A stretch of 64,000 nt of DNA from the NCBI GenBank assembly GCA_946641515.1, contig CAMPBT010000001.1:186001-250000 (forward strand), read 5' to 3'. A program made the translations under genes and the position numbers. Below the pieces are notes generated by a model. The model was not told the DNA's origin and did not search any database. It saw nothing but the letters and a program-made list of their open reading frames with translations. This document shows positions 15,652 to 24,405 of this stretch, one piece after another. The DNA comes from UBA3210 sp002363635. Its GTDB lineage: Bacteria > Bacillota_I > Bacilli_A > RFN20 > CAG-449. Numbering within the stretch: position 1 is the first letter of the stretch; each line of letters begins with the position of its first letter.

Positions 15652-17223
15652 ATGAAAAAACCTGTTTTATTAGTCATTATGGACGGTGTTGGTTTCTCTA
15701 AAACTGGACTTGGAGATGCTGTTAGCCTCGCTAATACTCCAACATTAGATGACATGTTAAAAACTTACCCAAACACAAGATTAAAAGCTCATGGACCTGC
15801 TGTTGGTTTACCATCAGATGATGACATGGGTAACTCTGAAGTTGGTCACAATGCATTAGGCTGTGGTCAAATCTATTCTCAGGGTGCAAAACTTGTTAAT
15901 GAATCAATTTCTTCAGGTAAAATGTTTGAATCAGAAGCTTGGAAAGAAGAAATTGAAAATGTAAAAAAACACAATTCAACATTACATTTTTTAGGCTTAC
16001 TTTCAGATGGTAATGTCCACTCAAATATTTCTCACTTATTTGCAATGATCAAAGAAGCAAAGAAAGAAGGAGTTAAGAAAGTTAGAGTTCACATTCTTCT
16101 TGATGGCCGTGATGTTCCAGCAACTTCAGCTTTAATTTATGTTGATGAACTTGAAAACTTAATTAAAGAATTAAATGGTGCAGATTTCGATATCAAGATT
16201 GCTTCTGGTGGTGGACGTATGAAAATTACTATGGACCGTTACCAAGCAAACTGGAAGATGGTTGAAGATGGATGGCACGCACATGTTCTTGGCGATGCTA
16301 AACCATATGCATCTGCAAAAGAAGCTATTGAAGACTATCGTAAAACTTTAGGTGTTATTGACCAAGATTTACCATCATTTGTTATTGTAGAAAATGGTGA
16401 ACCAGTAGGTAAGATTGTTGATAACGATTCAGTTATCTTATTCAACTTCCGTGGCGATAGAGCTATTGAAATTTCTATGGCTTTCGATGAAAAAGACTTC
16501 GATAAATTTGATAGAGTTGTCTATCCAAATGTTTGCTATGCTGGCTTACTCCAATATGATGGAGACCTCAAATTACCAAAGAGATTCTTAGTTAACCCAC
16601 CAGAAATCAGACATACATTAACAGAACTCATGGTTGAACATGGTGTTAATGAATATGCTATTTCAGAAACTCAAAAATATGGTCACGTAACATATTTCTG
16701 GAATGGTAATAAATCTGGTAAGTTCTCAGAAGAACTCGAAACATATAAAGAAATTCCTTCAGACAACGTTTCATTTGATGAAAGACCTTGGATGAAGTGT
16801 GCAGAAATTACTGATGAATTATTAATTCAGTTAAAATCTCACAAATTTGATTTCTTAAGAGTTAACTTCCCAAACGGCGATATGGTTGGTCATACAGGTA
16901 ACTTAGATGCAACTATCTGCTCAATGGAAGCTTTAGACTTAGCATTAACTAGACTTAGAAAAGCATGTAAAGAACTTGGCTATACTATGATTGTTACAGC
17001 AGATCATGGTAACGCTGATGAAATGCTTGAAAAGAATAAGAAGGGTGAAATTCAAGTTAGAACTGCTCACTCATTAAACCCAGTACCATTCATTATTGTT
17101 GATGATGATAATAAATATGAAATTGCTGAAGGTAACTTTGGTCTTGCTAACGTTGCACCAACAGTTGCAAAAATCTTTGGCTTTGATATCCCTGAATGCT
17201 GGGAAAAACCAATTATTAAATAA
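15652..17223 (+). CDS. gpmI: 2,3-bisphosphoglycerate-independent phosphoglycerate mutase
   Basis: A 523-residue two-manganese enzyme of glycolysis that interconverts 3- and 2-phosphoglycerate. VIMDGVG holds the first metal aspartate, DDDMGNSEVGHNALG carries the phosphorylated serine, and TADHGNADEM and HSLNPVPF hold C-terminal metal and active-site residues. Full length. The ribosome site AAAGGAG lies 12 bases before ATG. It is monocistronic, with a terminator at 17241. In many Bacilli this gene sits in the gap-pgk-tpi-gpmI operon; here it is separate. Confidence 0.96.
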   Translation: MKKPVLLVIMDGVGFSKTGLGDAVSLANTPTLDDMLKTYPNTRLKAHGPAVGLPSDDDMGNSEVGHNALGCGQIYSQGAKLVNESISSGKMFESEAWKEEIENVKKHNSTLHFLGLLSDGNVHSNISHLFAMIKEAKKEGVKKVRVHILLDGRDVPATSALIYVDELENLIKELNGADFDIKIASGGGRMKITMDRYQANWKMVEDGWHAHVLGDAKPYASAKEAIEDYRKTLGVIDQDLPSFVIVENGEPVGKIVDNDSVILFNFRGDRAIEISMAFDEKDFDKFDRVVYPNVCYAGLLQYDGDLKLPKRFLVNPPEIRHTLTELMVEHGVNEYAISETQKYGHVTYFWNGNKSGKFSEELETYKEIPSDNVSFDERPWMKCAEITDELLIQLKSHKFDFLRVNFPNGDMVGHTGNLDATICSMEALDLALTRLRKACKELGYTMIVTADHGNADEMLEKNKKGEIQVRTAHSLNPVPFIIVDDDNKYEIAEGNFGLANVAPTVAKIFGFDIPECWEKPIIK

Positions 17224-17240
17224 TTATTTAATTAATTTTT

Positions 17241-17268
17241 AATCCTACTAGAAATAGTAGGATTTTTT
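17241..17268 (+). terminator. terminator of gpmI
   Basis: AATCCTACTA-GAAA-TAGTAGGATT with T run. Confidence 0.93.
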
Positions 17269-17323
17269 CATTCTCATATATTAGTATTTATAGTAAAATA
17301 GATTTAGATATTGGGAGAAAAAA

Positions 17324-17515
17324 ATGGGTATAGAATTAATTATCTTAGGCATAGCATTTATTTTAGCAGGCATTGCTACTATCTTTGTGCTAGGAATTAA
17401 AAGAAAGAATTCTTTAGCGCTTACTAGTAATAACGTACCTAAATGGATTTTATTTTCTATTTTAACAATTATAGGAATAGTGATTTTAGTTTACGGAATT
17501 ACTCAGCTAGTATAA
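17324..17515 (+). CDS. small two-helix membrane protein
   Basis: A 63-residue protein with two hydrophobic segments (about 3-25 and 40-62) joined by a short basic loop. GGGAG precedes ATG by 6 bases. No family is recognised. An inverted repeat AATATGAT-AA-ATCATATT follows at about 17546-17563. Confidence 0.6.
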   Translation: MGIELIILGIAFILAGIATIFVLGIKRKNSLALTSNNVPKWILFSILTIIGIVILVYGITQLV

Positions 17516-17633
17516 AAAAGAATATTCTTATTAATATGATAGCTTAATATGATAAATCATATTAGTAGGAATTTTTTAATTCTTCCTTTCTTTAAGAAAG
17601 AAGTATCGATATAATGGATACGAGGTAAAAAAT

Positions 17634-18836
17634 ATGCAAAAAGAACTTATTATGGTCCGCTTTGGTGAATTATCAACCAAAGGTAAAAATAAAATGACAT
17701 TCATCAATAAACTTGGTGAAAATATCCGTCACGCATTAAAATCTTTTGAAAACTTAAAAATTGAAGTTAAAAGAGATCACATTTATATTCACTTACATGG
17801 TGAAGATTATGATGCAGTTGCTTCACGTTTAAAAGATGTTTCTGGCTTATTATCATTTTCATTAGTTTATAAAGTTGAAAATGACATTGAAAAGATGAAA
17901 GAGGCTACTTTAAAACTTTTAGAAGAAGAAGGCAAACATACTTTCAAGATGAAAGCAAAAAGAGCAGATAAAGTCTTCCCAATGGTTTCTGACGATATTA
18001 ATAGAGCAATCGCTGGATATGTTTTAAAGAATTCTTCTTATAAAGTTGATGTTCATAATCCAGATGTTACTGTTTCTTTAACAGTTAGAAAAGATGAAAC
18101 ATATATCTACGTTAACCAAGTAATGGGTGCAGGAGGATATCCTTTAGGCATCGCTGGTAAAGGTATGATGATGATGAGTGGAGGTATTGATTCTCCAGTT
18201 GCTTGTTATATGATGATGAAAAGAGGCGTTAAAATGGAATGTATCCACTTTGCAGCACCTCCATATACTAACCAAGCAGTTATTACTAAAATCACAGATT
18301 TATTAAAAGTCTTATCAAGATATCAAGGCCAAGTTAGGTTATTTGTTGTTCCATTTACTAAATTACAACTTGAAATCTATAGAGCTGCTCATGAAGAATA
18401 CGCAATTACTATCATGAGAAGAATGATGTATAGAATTGCTTCTAAAGTTGCAGAAAGAGAAAAATGCTTAGTAATCGCTAATGGTGAATCTATTGGCCAA
18501 GTTGCTTCTCAAACATTAAAATCAATGAAGGAAATTGAAAATGTTGCAACTTTACCAGTCATTAGACCACTTGCTTGTGCAGATAAGCTTGATATTATTA
18601 AAAAAGCTCAAGATATTGGTACATATGATATTTCAATTAGACCATTTGAAGACTGCTGTACAATCTTTGATCCAAAGAATCCTACAACTGCTCCTCAAGC
18701 AGAAAAGATTCAAAGAATTGAAGCAAGTTTTGATTGGCAAAGCTTAGTTGACGAATGCTGTGAAAATCTTGAAGTCATTAAAGTTGATGAAGATTATAAC
18801 GAATTAAAAGAAGAAGGGGTAGACGAGTTCTTATAA
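17634..18836 (+). CDS. thiI: tRNA 4-thiouridine synthase / thiamine sulfur transfer protein
   Basis: A 400-residue ThiI. The N-terminus (NFLD plus THUMP, about residues 1-165) binds tRNA and the PP-loop SGGIDSPVA adenylates U8. The enzyme makes 4-thiouridine and can donate sulfur for the thiazole of thiamine. The C-terminal rhodanese domain of enteric ThiI is absent, as usual in Bacilli, where a dedicated NifS-type desulfurase supplies sulfur. TATAAT at 17610-17615 lies upstream and ACGAGG gives the ribosome site. Confidence 0.95.
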   Translation: MQKELIMVRFGELSTKGKNKMTFINKLGENIRHALKSFENLKIEVKRDHIYIHLHGEDYDAVASRLKDVSGLLSFSLVYKVENDIEKMKEATLKLLEEEGKHTFKMKAKRADKVFPMVSDDINRAIAGYVLKNSSYKVDVHNPDVTVSLTVRKDETYIYVNQVMGAGGYPLGIAGKGMMMMSGGIDSPVACYMMMKRGVKMECIHFAAPPYTNQAVITKITDLLKVLSRYQGQVRLFVVPFTKLQLEIYRAAHEEYAITIMRRMMYRIASKVAEREKCLVIANGESIGQVASQTLKSMKEIENVATLPVIRPLACADKLDIIKKAQDIGTYDISIRPFEDCCTIFDPKNPTTAPQAEKIQRIEASFDWQSLVDECCENLEVIKVDEDYNELKEEGVDEFL

Positions 18837-18838
18837 TT

Positions 18839-19420
18839 ATGGCAAACAAAAAGAATCGAGTAAGAAATTTAAAAGACATTGAAAAATATGAAATTGAAAA
18901 GCCTAAAGAATATAAGGTTACAACAAAACATGTAATCATTATGGTTTTAGCCCTTTTAGCGCTTTGTTTAATTATTGCTTGTTCTTTATGCATTGCAAAT
19001 ACAAATAAATATTCATCTTGGCAAAAAACTACTGCTAGTATGTTAAAAGATTCAACTTACAATACTAAAACAGGTGAATATGATAATGAATTATATTTCT
19101 TTTATGAAACTAAAGAATATAAAATATCATATTCAACCAATTACTCATATGGTAAAGCAAAAGAAACTAAATGGGTTTATGTAGATCCTCAAATTATTAA
19201 AAATACTTCTGAAAATAAAATTGATTCAGTTTTACTTGAAGGTACAGATCAATATATTGTTTATAATTATCTACGTATTCCTTCTATGGTAGTTCTTGGT
19301 GTAGTACTTGGAGGAGCTTTAGCTTCTGGAGTGTATTACGGATATATAGTTTATCAATCAAAAAGTGCTGCTAAGAAAGTTGAAGAAGAATTAAAGAATA
19401 ATCAAGATGCTAAAAAATAG
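18839..19420 (+). CDS. membrane protein with extracytoplasmic domain (DUF3592-like layout)
   Basis: A 193-residue protein starting two bases after thiI. A basic N-terminus, a membrane helix (about 30-54), an outer domain of about 85 residues rich in Tyr, Ser and Lys, a second helix (about 151-172) and a charged tail. The layout and the strand-like middle resemble DUF3592 proteins, but no motif proves it. Function unknown. It is co-transcribed with thiI and ends inside its own terminator. Confidence 0.65.
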   Translation: MANKKNRVRNLKDIEKYEIEKPKEYKVTTKHVIIMVLALLALCLIIACSLCIANTNKYSSWQKTTASMLKDSTYNTKTGEYDNELYFFYETKEYKISYSTNYSYGKAKETKWVYVDPQIIKNTSENKIDSVLLEGTDQYIVYNYLRIPSMVVLGVVLGGALASGVYYGYIVYQSKSAAKKVEEELKNNQDAKK

Positions 19421-19431
19421 CATCTTTTTTT
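19406..19431 (+). terminator. terminator of the thiI operon
   Basis: GATGCTA, 5 bases, TAGCATC (the arm contains the stop codon) and a run of T. Confidence 0.85.
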
Positions 19432-19450
19432 ATACGTAAATTCAAAAGTA

Positions 19451-19481
19451 TAAAAAAAGAGATATACCGAAGTATATCTCT
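19451..19481 (-). terminator. terminator of the infC-rpmI-rplT operon
   Basis: On the minus strand, AGAGATATAC-TTCG-GTATATCTCT with a UUCG tetraloop is followed by seven T. Confidence 0.93.
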
Positions 19482-19501
19482 AATTCATCAAATTATGAAA
19501 C

Positions 19502-19858
19502 TTATTTTGCTAATGCTTTTTTAGCTGTTTCGACTAATTGTGCGAAACCTTTTTCATCAGTAATTGCCATTTCTGATAACATCTTTCTGTTAACGTTGAT
19601 GCCTGCTAATTTTAAGCCGTGCATTAATGTTGAATAGTTGATGTCGAATTTTCTAACTGCAGCGTTGATTCTAACAATCCATAATTTTCTGTAGTCAGAT
19701 TTTCTTGTTCTTCTTGATACATAAGCATAGTGAAGTGAGTGTAATACCTGTTCATTAGCTGTCTTGTATAAAGCGTGTTTTGAACCAAAGTAACCTTTAG
19801 CTTGTTTTAAAACTTTCTTTCTTCTTGCGTGTGTAACTGTTCCACCTTTAACTCTCAT
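19502..19858 (-). CDS. rplT: 50S ribosomal protein L20
   Basis: 118 residues beginning MRVKGGTVTHARRKKVLK, the standard bL20 N-terminus that binds 23S rRNA. In Bacillus, L20 also represses its own operon through the leader RNA. It is the last gene of infC-rpmI-rplT, with a GGAAGGAG ribosome site. Confidence 0.98.
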   Translation of the reverse strand: MRVKGGTVTHARRKKVLKQAKGYFGSKHALYKTANEQVLHSLHYAYVSRRTRKSDYRKLWIVRINAAVRKFDINYSTLMHGLKLAGINVNRKMLSEMAITDEKGFAQLVETAKKALAK

Positions 19859-19876
19859 GGTACTTTCTCCTTCCTA

Positions 19877-20071
19877 TTACTTTGAAATTAAGAATCTTAC
19901 TCTCTTGTAATCTTGTTTTGAGAGAGTGTTTGGCATTCTTAAGTGTCTCTTTTGTTTTGTTGACTTATTGTGTGATAAGTGTGATACGTGTGAATGGAAA
20001 ATTTTGACTTTACCTGAGCCAGTAACTTTCATTCTTTTCATTAAAGCACGTTTTGATTTCATTTTTGGCAT
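19877..20071 (-). CDS. rpmI: 50S ribosomal protein L35
   Basis: 64 residues beginning MPKMKSKRALMKRMKVTGSG, with the HLSHNKSTKQKRHLR motif of bL35. It is the middle gene of the operon; the ribosome site AGGAGG lies just after infC. Confidence 0.98.
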   Translation of the reverse strand: MPKMKSKRALMKRMKVTGSGKVKIFHSHVSHLSHNKSTKQKRHLRMPNTLSKQDYKRVRFLISK

Positions 20072-20084
20072 GATTTTGTTCCTC

Positions 20085-20645
20085 CTATTTCTTAAACTTT
20101 GATGCTAAAACGGCAGTCAAGAGCTTGCCATCGAGGTTTGGTTTCTTTTCGACAATGCAGTTTTCTGCACAAGCCTCGATGAAGCGATTCATTACTTCAT
20201 CACCTACTTCAGTATGTGATAACTGTCTTCCTCTGAATCTTAAGACAACTCTAATTTTGTCACCTGATAATAAATATTTATTAGCAAGTTTTGCTTTTGT
20301 TTCTAAGTCGTGCTGTCCGATTACTGGAGTTAATTGTACTTCCTTAACTTCAATTTCTTTAGCTCTTTGATTTTTCTTCATCTCTTTTTCTTTTTTCTGC
20401 TTATCAAACTTGTATTTACCATAGTTTAAGATTTTGCATACTGGTGGGTTTGCTTCTTTTGTGATGCAAACTAAGTCGAGAGAATAAGTTTGAGCGACCT
20501 GGATAGCTTTAAGTCTAGGCATGACACCGAGCTGTTCACCATCAGGACCAATAACTCTTACTGTCTGAAATGGAATTCTTTCGTTGATCAAATCGTCGTT
20601 CTTATTTTTTGGATTTGGTCTTTGGTTTGGTTGTACGTAGTTAAT
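20085..20645 (-). CDS. infC: translation initiation factor IF-3, AUU start
   Basis: The IF-3 domains are clear: IPFQTVRVIGPDGEQLGV (N-domain) and NPPVCKILNYGKYKFDKQKK (linker start). There is no ATG at the start of the frame. The frame is open upstream to an AGGAGG site (20653-20658) followed by ATT codons at 20648 and 20645; ATT at 20645 has the best 7-base spacing. This adds a tail NYVQPNQRPNPKNKNDDL before LINERIPF and gives 186 residues. AUU starts are known for infC in E. coli and bacilli, where IF-3 rejects them and so limits its own synthesis. TTG at 20591 is the alternative, with no ribosome site. Confidence 0.92.
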   Translation of the reverse strand: MNYVQPNQRPNPKNKNDDLINERIPFQTVRVIGPDGEQLGVMPRLKAIQVAQTYSLDLVCITKEANPPVCKILNYGKYKFDKQKKEKEMKKNQRAKEIEVKEVQLTPVIGQHDLETKAKLANKYLLSGDKIRVVLRFRGRQLSHTEVGDEVMNRFIEACAENCIVEKKPNLDGKLLTAVLASKFKK

Positions 20646-20659
20646 AATGAATCCTCCTG

Positions 20660-20790
20660 TAGAAATAAAAATGGGTTACAGAATCCTGCACCCATTAATT
20701 AGTCATATATAAGGTAAGTGACTGATTACCAACTTGATTAAATCAGGTCTGGTGAGAAACGGGTGTTTCTTCTTTCCACAAATTTATTTG
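20660..20790 (-). ncRNA. L20-type ribosomal leader
   Basis: The 5' region of the infC transcript contains GAAGAAACACCCGTTTCTCACC, recalling the conserved core of the Firmicutes L20 leader, then a pairing region and a terminator-like hairpin. It should let L20 reduce operon transcription. Assigned from position plus the conserved-looking core; a covariance search would confirm it. Confidence 0.75.
20666..20697 (-). terminator. attenuator hairpin in the infC leader
   Basis: On the minus strand AATGGGT ... ACCCATT with an inner CAG/CTG pairing, followed by TTTTATTT. It stands just upstream of the infC ribosome site and is a likely L20-dependent terminator. Confidence 0.65.
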
Positions 20791-20797
20791 CATAGTT

Positions 20798-20826
20798 ATA
20801 ATACTAGTTACATTTATGTAAGTCAA
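20798..20826 (-). promoter_or_regulatory. infC operon promoter
   Basis: On the minus strand TTGACT (20821-20826), 17 bases, TATTAT (20798-20803). Confidence 0.85.
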
Positions 20827-20999
20827 CTATTTTTCTAAAATAATTAATTTTCTTATATATAAAGATATATAGACGAGTAACTTTATAACTTACTGCATAG
20901 ATATTTTATATAAAATGATGGTAAAAACAAATAAAAAAATTAATATTTCTTAATTAATTATATTAATTAATAACTTGTATCATAGAAATGTATTTAGTA
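20827..20999. other. AT-rich divergent spacer
   Basis: Very AT-rich sequence between the divergent infC and tkt promoters. There is no ORF with a ribosome site and no clear hairpin. A short TTAATTAATTATATTAATTAA repeat-like tract lies near 20951. Confidence 0.5.
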
Positions 21000-21028
21000 T
21001 TGTCAAAAAGTTTACTCAATGATAAAAT
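21000..21028 (+). promoter_or_regulatory. promoter of the tkt leader RNA
   Basis: TTGTCA (21000-21005), 17 bases, TAAAAT (21023-21028). Predicted start near 21035, exactly where the closing helix of the RNA begins. Confidence 0.8.
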
Positions 21029-21034
21029 AGTTGT

Positions 21035-21190
21035 GTCTAGAAGGTCATTATGCGTTTCCTACATTTTGTTTTCGGGAATCGTTTCCATCACTGTGGTGTT
21101 GAAGGCCGTCACATTAAGTTAGGCGGAATCCTAAAGCAGTGAAATGATGCCCACTTAGTAAGGATAGGAATATCCTTAGGCTTTCTGGAC
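21035..21190 (+). ncRNA. structured RNA upstream of transketolase, class not recognised
   Basis: GTCTAGAAGG (21035-21044) pairs with CTTTCTGGAC (21181-21190) over ten base pairs, including GU pairs. Inside lie CACTG/CAGTG (21089-21093 with 21137-21141), a TTAGG/CCTAA hairpin with loop CGGAAT, and TAAGGATA-GGAA-TATCCTTA (21159-21178) framed by GCC/GGC. It is markedly more GC-rich than the flanks. It ends 27 bases before the tkt ATG. It may be a cis-acting leader, or a 6S-like RNA that shares the transcript. I cannot match it to a named riboswitch. Confidence 0.65.
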
Positions 21191-21217
21191 ATTTTATTAT
21201 GTTTAGGAGAAATATAC

Positions 21218-23188
21218 ATGAAAAACATCGATTCATTATCTATTGCAGCTATTAGATCAACTGCGATTGACACAATCAACAAAGCAAAATCTGGTCACCC
21301 AGGTATGGCACTTGGAAGTGCTCCAATTTTATATACATTATATACTAGACATTTAGTATCAGATCCTGCTAACCCAAAATGGTTCAACAGAGATAGATTT
21401 GTTCTAAGTGCTGGACATGCATCTGCTTTACTTTACACAATGCTCCACGTAGCAGGATTTAAAGTAGGAATGGATGATTTAAAGCAATTTAGACAATTAA
21501 ATTCAATTACTCCAGGTCACCCAGAAGTTGGATTAACTCCAGGTGTTGATGCTTCAGCAGGTCCTTTAGGACAAGGTATTGCTCAGGCTGTAGGTCTAGC
21601 AATGGCAGAAGAATTCTTAAGAGCATCATATCCAGATGGTAATAGACTTGTTAACCACTACACATATGCTTTATGTGGTGATGGATGTTTAGAAGAAGGT
21701 ATTTCACAAGAAGCAATTTCTTTTGCAGGTCGTCAAAAATTAGGAAAATTAATTTTATTCTATGATTCAAATAAAGTTACTCTTGATGGTTCATTAGAAA
21801 TGTCCTTCCATGAAGATGTTAAAAAGAGATTTGAAGCTTCAGAATGGAATGTTTACGAAGTAGAAGATGGAAACGATGTTGAAGCAATTGATAAAGCAAT
21901 TATCAAAGCTAAAAAATCTTCAGATAAACCAAATTTAATTATTGTTCATACAGTCATTGGTTATGGTTCAATTAACCAAGGTTTAAATAAAGTTCACGGC
22001 GCTCCACTTGGAGGAGAAGATGGCAAACATGCTAAAGAAGTTTATGGATATGACTATCCAGATTTCACAATTCCAGAAGAAGTTTATGATAACTTCAAGA
22101 AAACATTTGCAGCTCGTGGTCACAAAGCATTTGTTGAATGGAATGAAGAAACAAACTTATATTCCGCAAGACACCCAGAAGAATATGCTAAATTCTTATC
22201 AGTATTAAATAACAATATTTCTTCATATATTTATGATGAAATTCCTCATTTTGAAGCAGGATTTAGTGATGCAACAAGAAATACATCAGGACAAATTTTA
22301 AATTTAGTTCACAAGAATGTATTTAACTTAATTGGTGGTTCTGCTGATGTTGCAGGTTCAGTTAAGACTGCAATTAAAGGTGGAGTTGATTTTACTCCAA
22401 CAACAAGAAATGGTAGAAACGTTAACTTCGGTATTAGAGAATTTGCAATGGCTGCTATCCAAAATGGTATGTTATTACATGGCGGCGTTAGAACATATGT
22501 AGGTTCATTCTTAGTATTCGTTGATTATTTCAAAGCTGCAGTAAGAATGGCATGCTTAAGTCATTTACCAGCAATATATTTATTATCACATGATTCACTA
22601 GCAGTTGGTGAAGATGGTCCAACACATCAGCCAGTTGAACAACTTGCTATGTTAAGATCAATTCCTGGAATGTATGTATATAGACCATGTGATGCTAACG
22701 AAGTTGCTATTGCTTGGAAACAAGCTTTAGAATCAACTGATCATCCTACAGGTATTGTCTTATCAAGACAAAATCTTCCATTACAAGAAGGCTCAAGAAG
22801 CAAAGATGCTTTAAGAGGTGGTTACATTATTTCTAAAGAAAGAGGTAATGAACCAATGCTTACATTAATTGCTACAGGTTCAGAAGTTGCTTTAGCAGTT
22901 AAAGCTCAAGAACAATTATTAATGGAAGGCATTGATGTTAGAGTTGTTTCAATCCCTTGCCAAGAATTATTCTTAAAACAAGATGGTGCATACATCAAAG
23001 AAGTTTTAGGTAATGATTACTCACGTCGTATGGTAATTGAAATGCTATCACCATTTGGTTGGTACAGATTTGCTCCTCATGTAATGGGTGTAGAAACATT
23101 CGGTAAGAGTGCTCCTGCTAGCGACGTAATCAAAGACTTTGGCTTTACAGTTGAAGAAGTAGTTAGAAGAGTTAAAGATATTATCTAA
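21218..23188 (+). CDS. tkt: transketolase
   Basis: A 656-residue thiamine-diphosphate enzyme of the pentose phosphate pathway that moves two-carbon units between sugar phosphates. Seen are KSGHPGMALG near the N-terminus, the ThDP motif beginning GDGCLEEGISQEA and continuing to DSNKVTLDG, and the pyrimidine-domain NFGIREFAMAAI and DSLAVGEDGPTHQPVE segments with the catalytic glutamate and histidines. Full length. TTTAGGAG precedes ATG. It is the only gene behind the structured RNA leader. Confidence 0.96.
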   Translation: MKNIDSLSIAAIRSTAIDTINKAKSGHPGMALGSAPILYTLYTRHLVSDPANPKWFNRDRFVLSAGHASALLYTMLHVAGFKVGMDDLKQFRQLNSITPGHPEVGLTPGVDASAGPLGQGIAQAVGLAMAEEFLRASYPDGNRLVNHYTYALCGDGCLEEGISQEAISFAGRQKLGKLILFYDSNKVTLDGSLEMSFHEDVKKRFEASEWNVYEVEDGNDVEAIDKAIIKAKKSSDKPNLIIVHTVIGYGSINQGLNKVHGAPLGGEDGKHAKEVYGYDYPDFTIPEEVYDNFKKTFAARGHKAFVEWNEETNLYSARHPEEYAKFLSVLNNNISSYIYDEIPHFEAGFSDATRNTSGQILNLVHKNVFNLIGGSADVAGSVKTAIKGGVDFTPTTRNGRNVNFGIREFAMAAIQNGMLLHGGVRTYVGSFLVFVDYFKAAVRMACLSHLPAIYLLSHDSLAVGEDGPTHQPVEQLAMLRSIPGMYVYRPCDANEVAIAWKQALESTDHPTGIVLSRQNLPLQEGSRSKDALRGGYIISKERGNEPMLTLIATGSEVALAVKAQEQLLMEGIDVRVVSIPCQELFLKQDGAYIKEVLGNDYSRRMVIEMLSPFGWYRFAPHVMGVETFGKSAPASDVIKDFGFTVEEVVRRVKDII

Positions 23189-23212
23189 TTACCACGAAAA
23201 ACGATAAAAAAT

Positions 23213-23244
23213 AAGTACTTTAGAAAAATCTAAAGTACTTTTTT
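23213..23244. terminator. bidirectional terminator between tkt and mreB-like gene
   Basis: AAGTACTTTAGA-AAAA-TCTAAAGTACTT has a T run on one side and an A run on the other, so it can serve both convergent genes. Confidence 0.9.
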
Positions 23245-23255
23245 AAAAGTTAAAA

Positions 23256-24254
23256 TTAATTAAGATTAAGTGGAATATTGTTTTCACGGATTTCGTGAAT
23301 TAAATATTTAATACCATTAATTACTGAATATGTTGGGTCTGCTGCAATTCTTACTGAAACATTTAAGGCTGATTCTAATGAATCTCTCATACCTGCAAGA
23401 ATGGAGAGGCCTCCAGTAATAACAATACCACCTTCGATAATATCAGAAGCAATTTCTGGAGGTGTTAATTCTAAACAGTCTGAAATGTCATCTACTAAAG
23501 GTTGGAGTAGAGGAGTAATTACTTGAGTAATTTCTGCTGTAGAAATAATGATTGAATGAGGTAAGGAGGTAACAATATCTTTACCTGTAACTTCAAGTAA
23601 TCTATTTTCAGGGAATGCTTCTAAGGATGCAATCTTTAATTTAATATATTCTGCAGTCTTATCGCCGATGATAATGTGATGAGTTTTTCTAATGTGACGA
23701 GCGATTGCATCATCAATCTTTTTACCAGAGAATGATGAAGTTCTAAATAAGAACTGTGAATCACCTGCTAAAACGGAAATATCTGAGCAACCTCCACCTA
23801 ATGTAATAACTAAATTACCTCTAGATGTACCTCCTGATAAAGAAGAAGAAAGTCCTGCTAAGAAAGATTCGCCTCTATATCCTACTCCATCAAAATGAAG
23901 GTTAGAAGCAATCTTTTTAAGTGCCATAATGTTTACTTCAGATACATCGGAAGGAGTAGAGGCAATTAATATTGATTTCTTTGGATTAATTTTTAATGTC
24001 TTAAAAATAGATTCAAGTAAATAAGTTAATGCAGTAACTGAAACAATATATCCTTTTTTAACTGGTCTAATTACTTCAGAGTCTTGGTTTTCTTTACCAG
24101 TCATCTTTAATGCCATATATCCAGTTGCAATTACTTTTTTATCTTTCTTTGATAAACAAATAACGTTTGGCTCGTTATAAACAATTCCTTTACTAGGAAC
24201 ATAAATTATTAAATTTGAAGAGCCTAAATCAATTCCAATATAATTCTTACTCAT
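23256..24254 (-). CDS. divergent MreB-like actin homologue
   Basis: A 332-residue actin-like protein of the MreB/Mbl family (IDLGSSNLIIYV, KGIVYNEPNVI, a PVKKGYIVS segment, GGIVITGGLSILAGM). MreB filaments guide cell-wall synthesis along the membrane. The second phosphate loop reads VITLGGGCSDIS where MreB has VDIGGGTT, so the conserved metal/nucleotide aspartate is a threonine. The usual EPxAAAIGAG segment is YRGESFLAGLSSS. It may bind but not hydrolyse nucleotide, or serve a special role. mreC and mreD are not beside it. Confidence 0.88.
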   Translation of the reverse strand: MSKNYIGIDLGSSNLIIYVPSKGIVYNEPNVICLSKKDKKVIATGYMALKMTGKENQDSEVIRPVKKGYIVSVTALTYLLESIFKTLKINPKKSILIASTPSDVSEVNIMALKKIASNLHFDGVGYRGESFLAGLSSSLSGGTSRGNLVITLGGGCSDISVLAGDSQFLFRTSSFSGKKIDDAIARHIRKTHHIIIGDKTAEYIKLKIASLEAFPENRLLEVTGKDIVTSLPHSIIISTAEITQVITPLLQPLVDDISDCLELTPPEIASDIIEGGIVITGGLSILAGMRDSLESALNVSVRIAADPTYSVINGIKYLIHEIRENNIPLNLN

Positions 24255-24405
24255 CTTTATTTCCCTCGTTGAGTCTTATTTTATCAAAATTAGATATAAA
24301 TATCTATGTATTAGACATAGATTTTTACTAATTATTAATAATTAGGTATATATTTAATTTTTTTTGATATATAATTTTTTTGTTTAATAAAGGAGAAAAT
24401 TTTAA

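Noticed and set aside
17521..17633. An inverted repeat AATATGAT/ATCATATT as a terminator.
   Set aside because: The stem is AT-only and no T run follows it directly.
21035..21190. SRP RNA, because a GGAA lies in a hairpin next to AGCAG.
   Set aside because: The conserved GUCAGG...GGAA...AGCAGC arrangement of the SRP helix 8 is not formed; the hairpin stem has a different sequence and closing pair.
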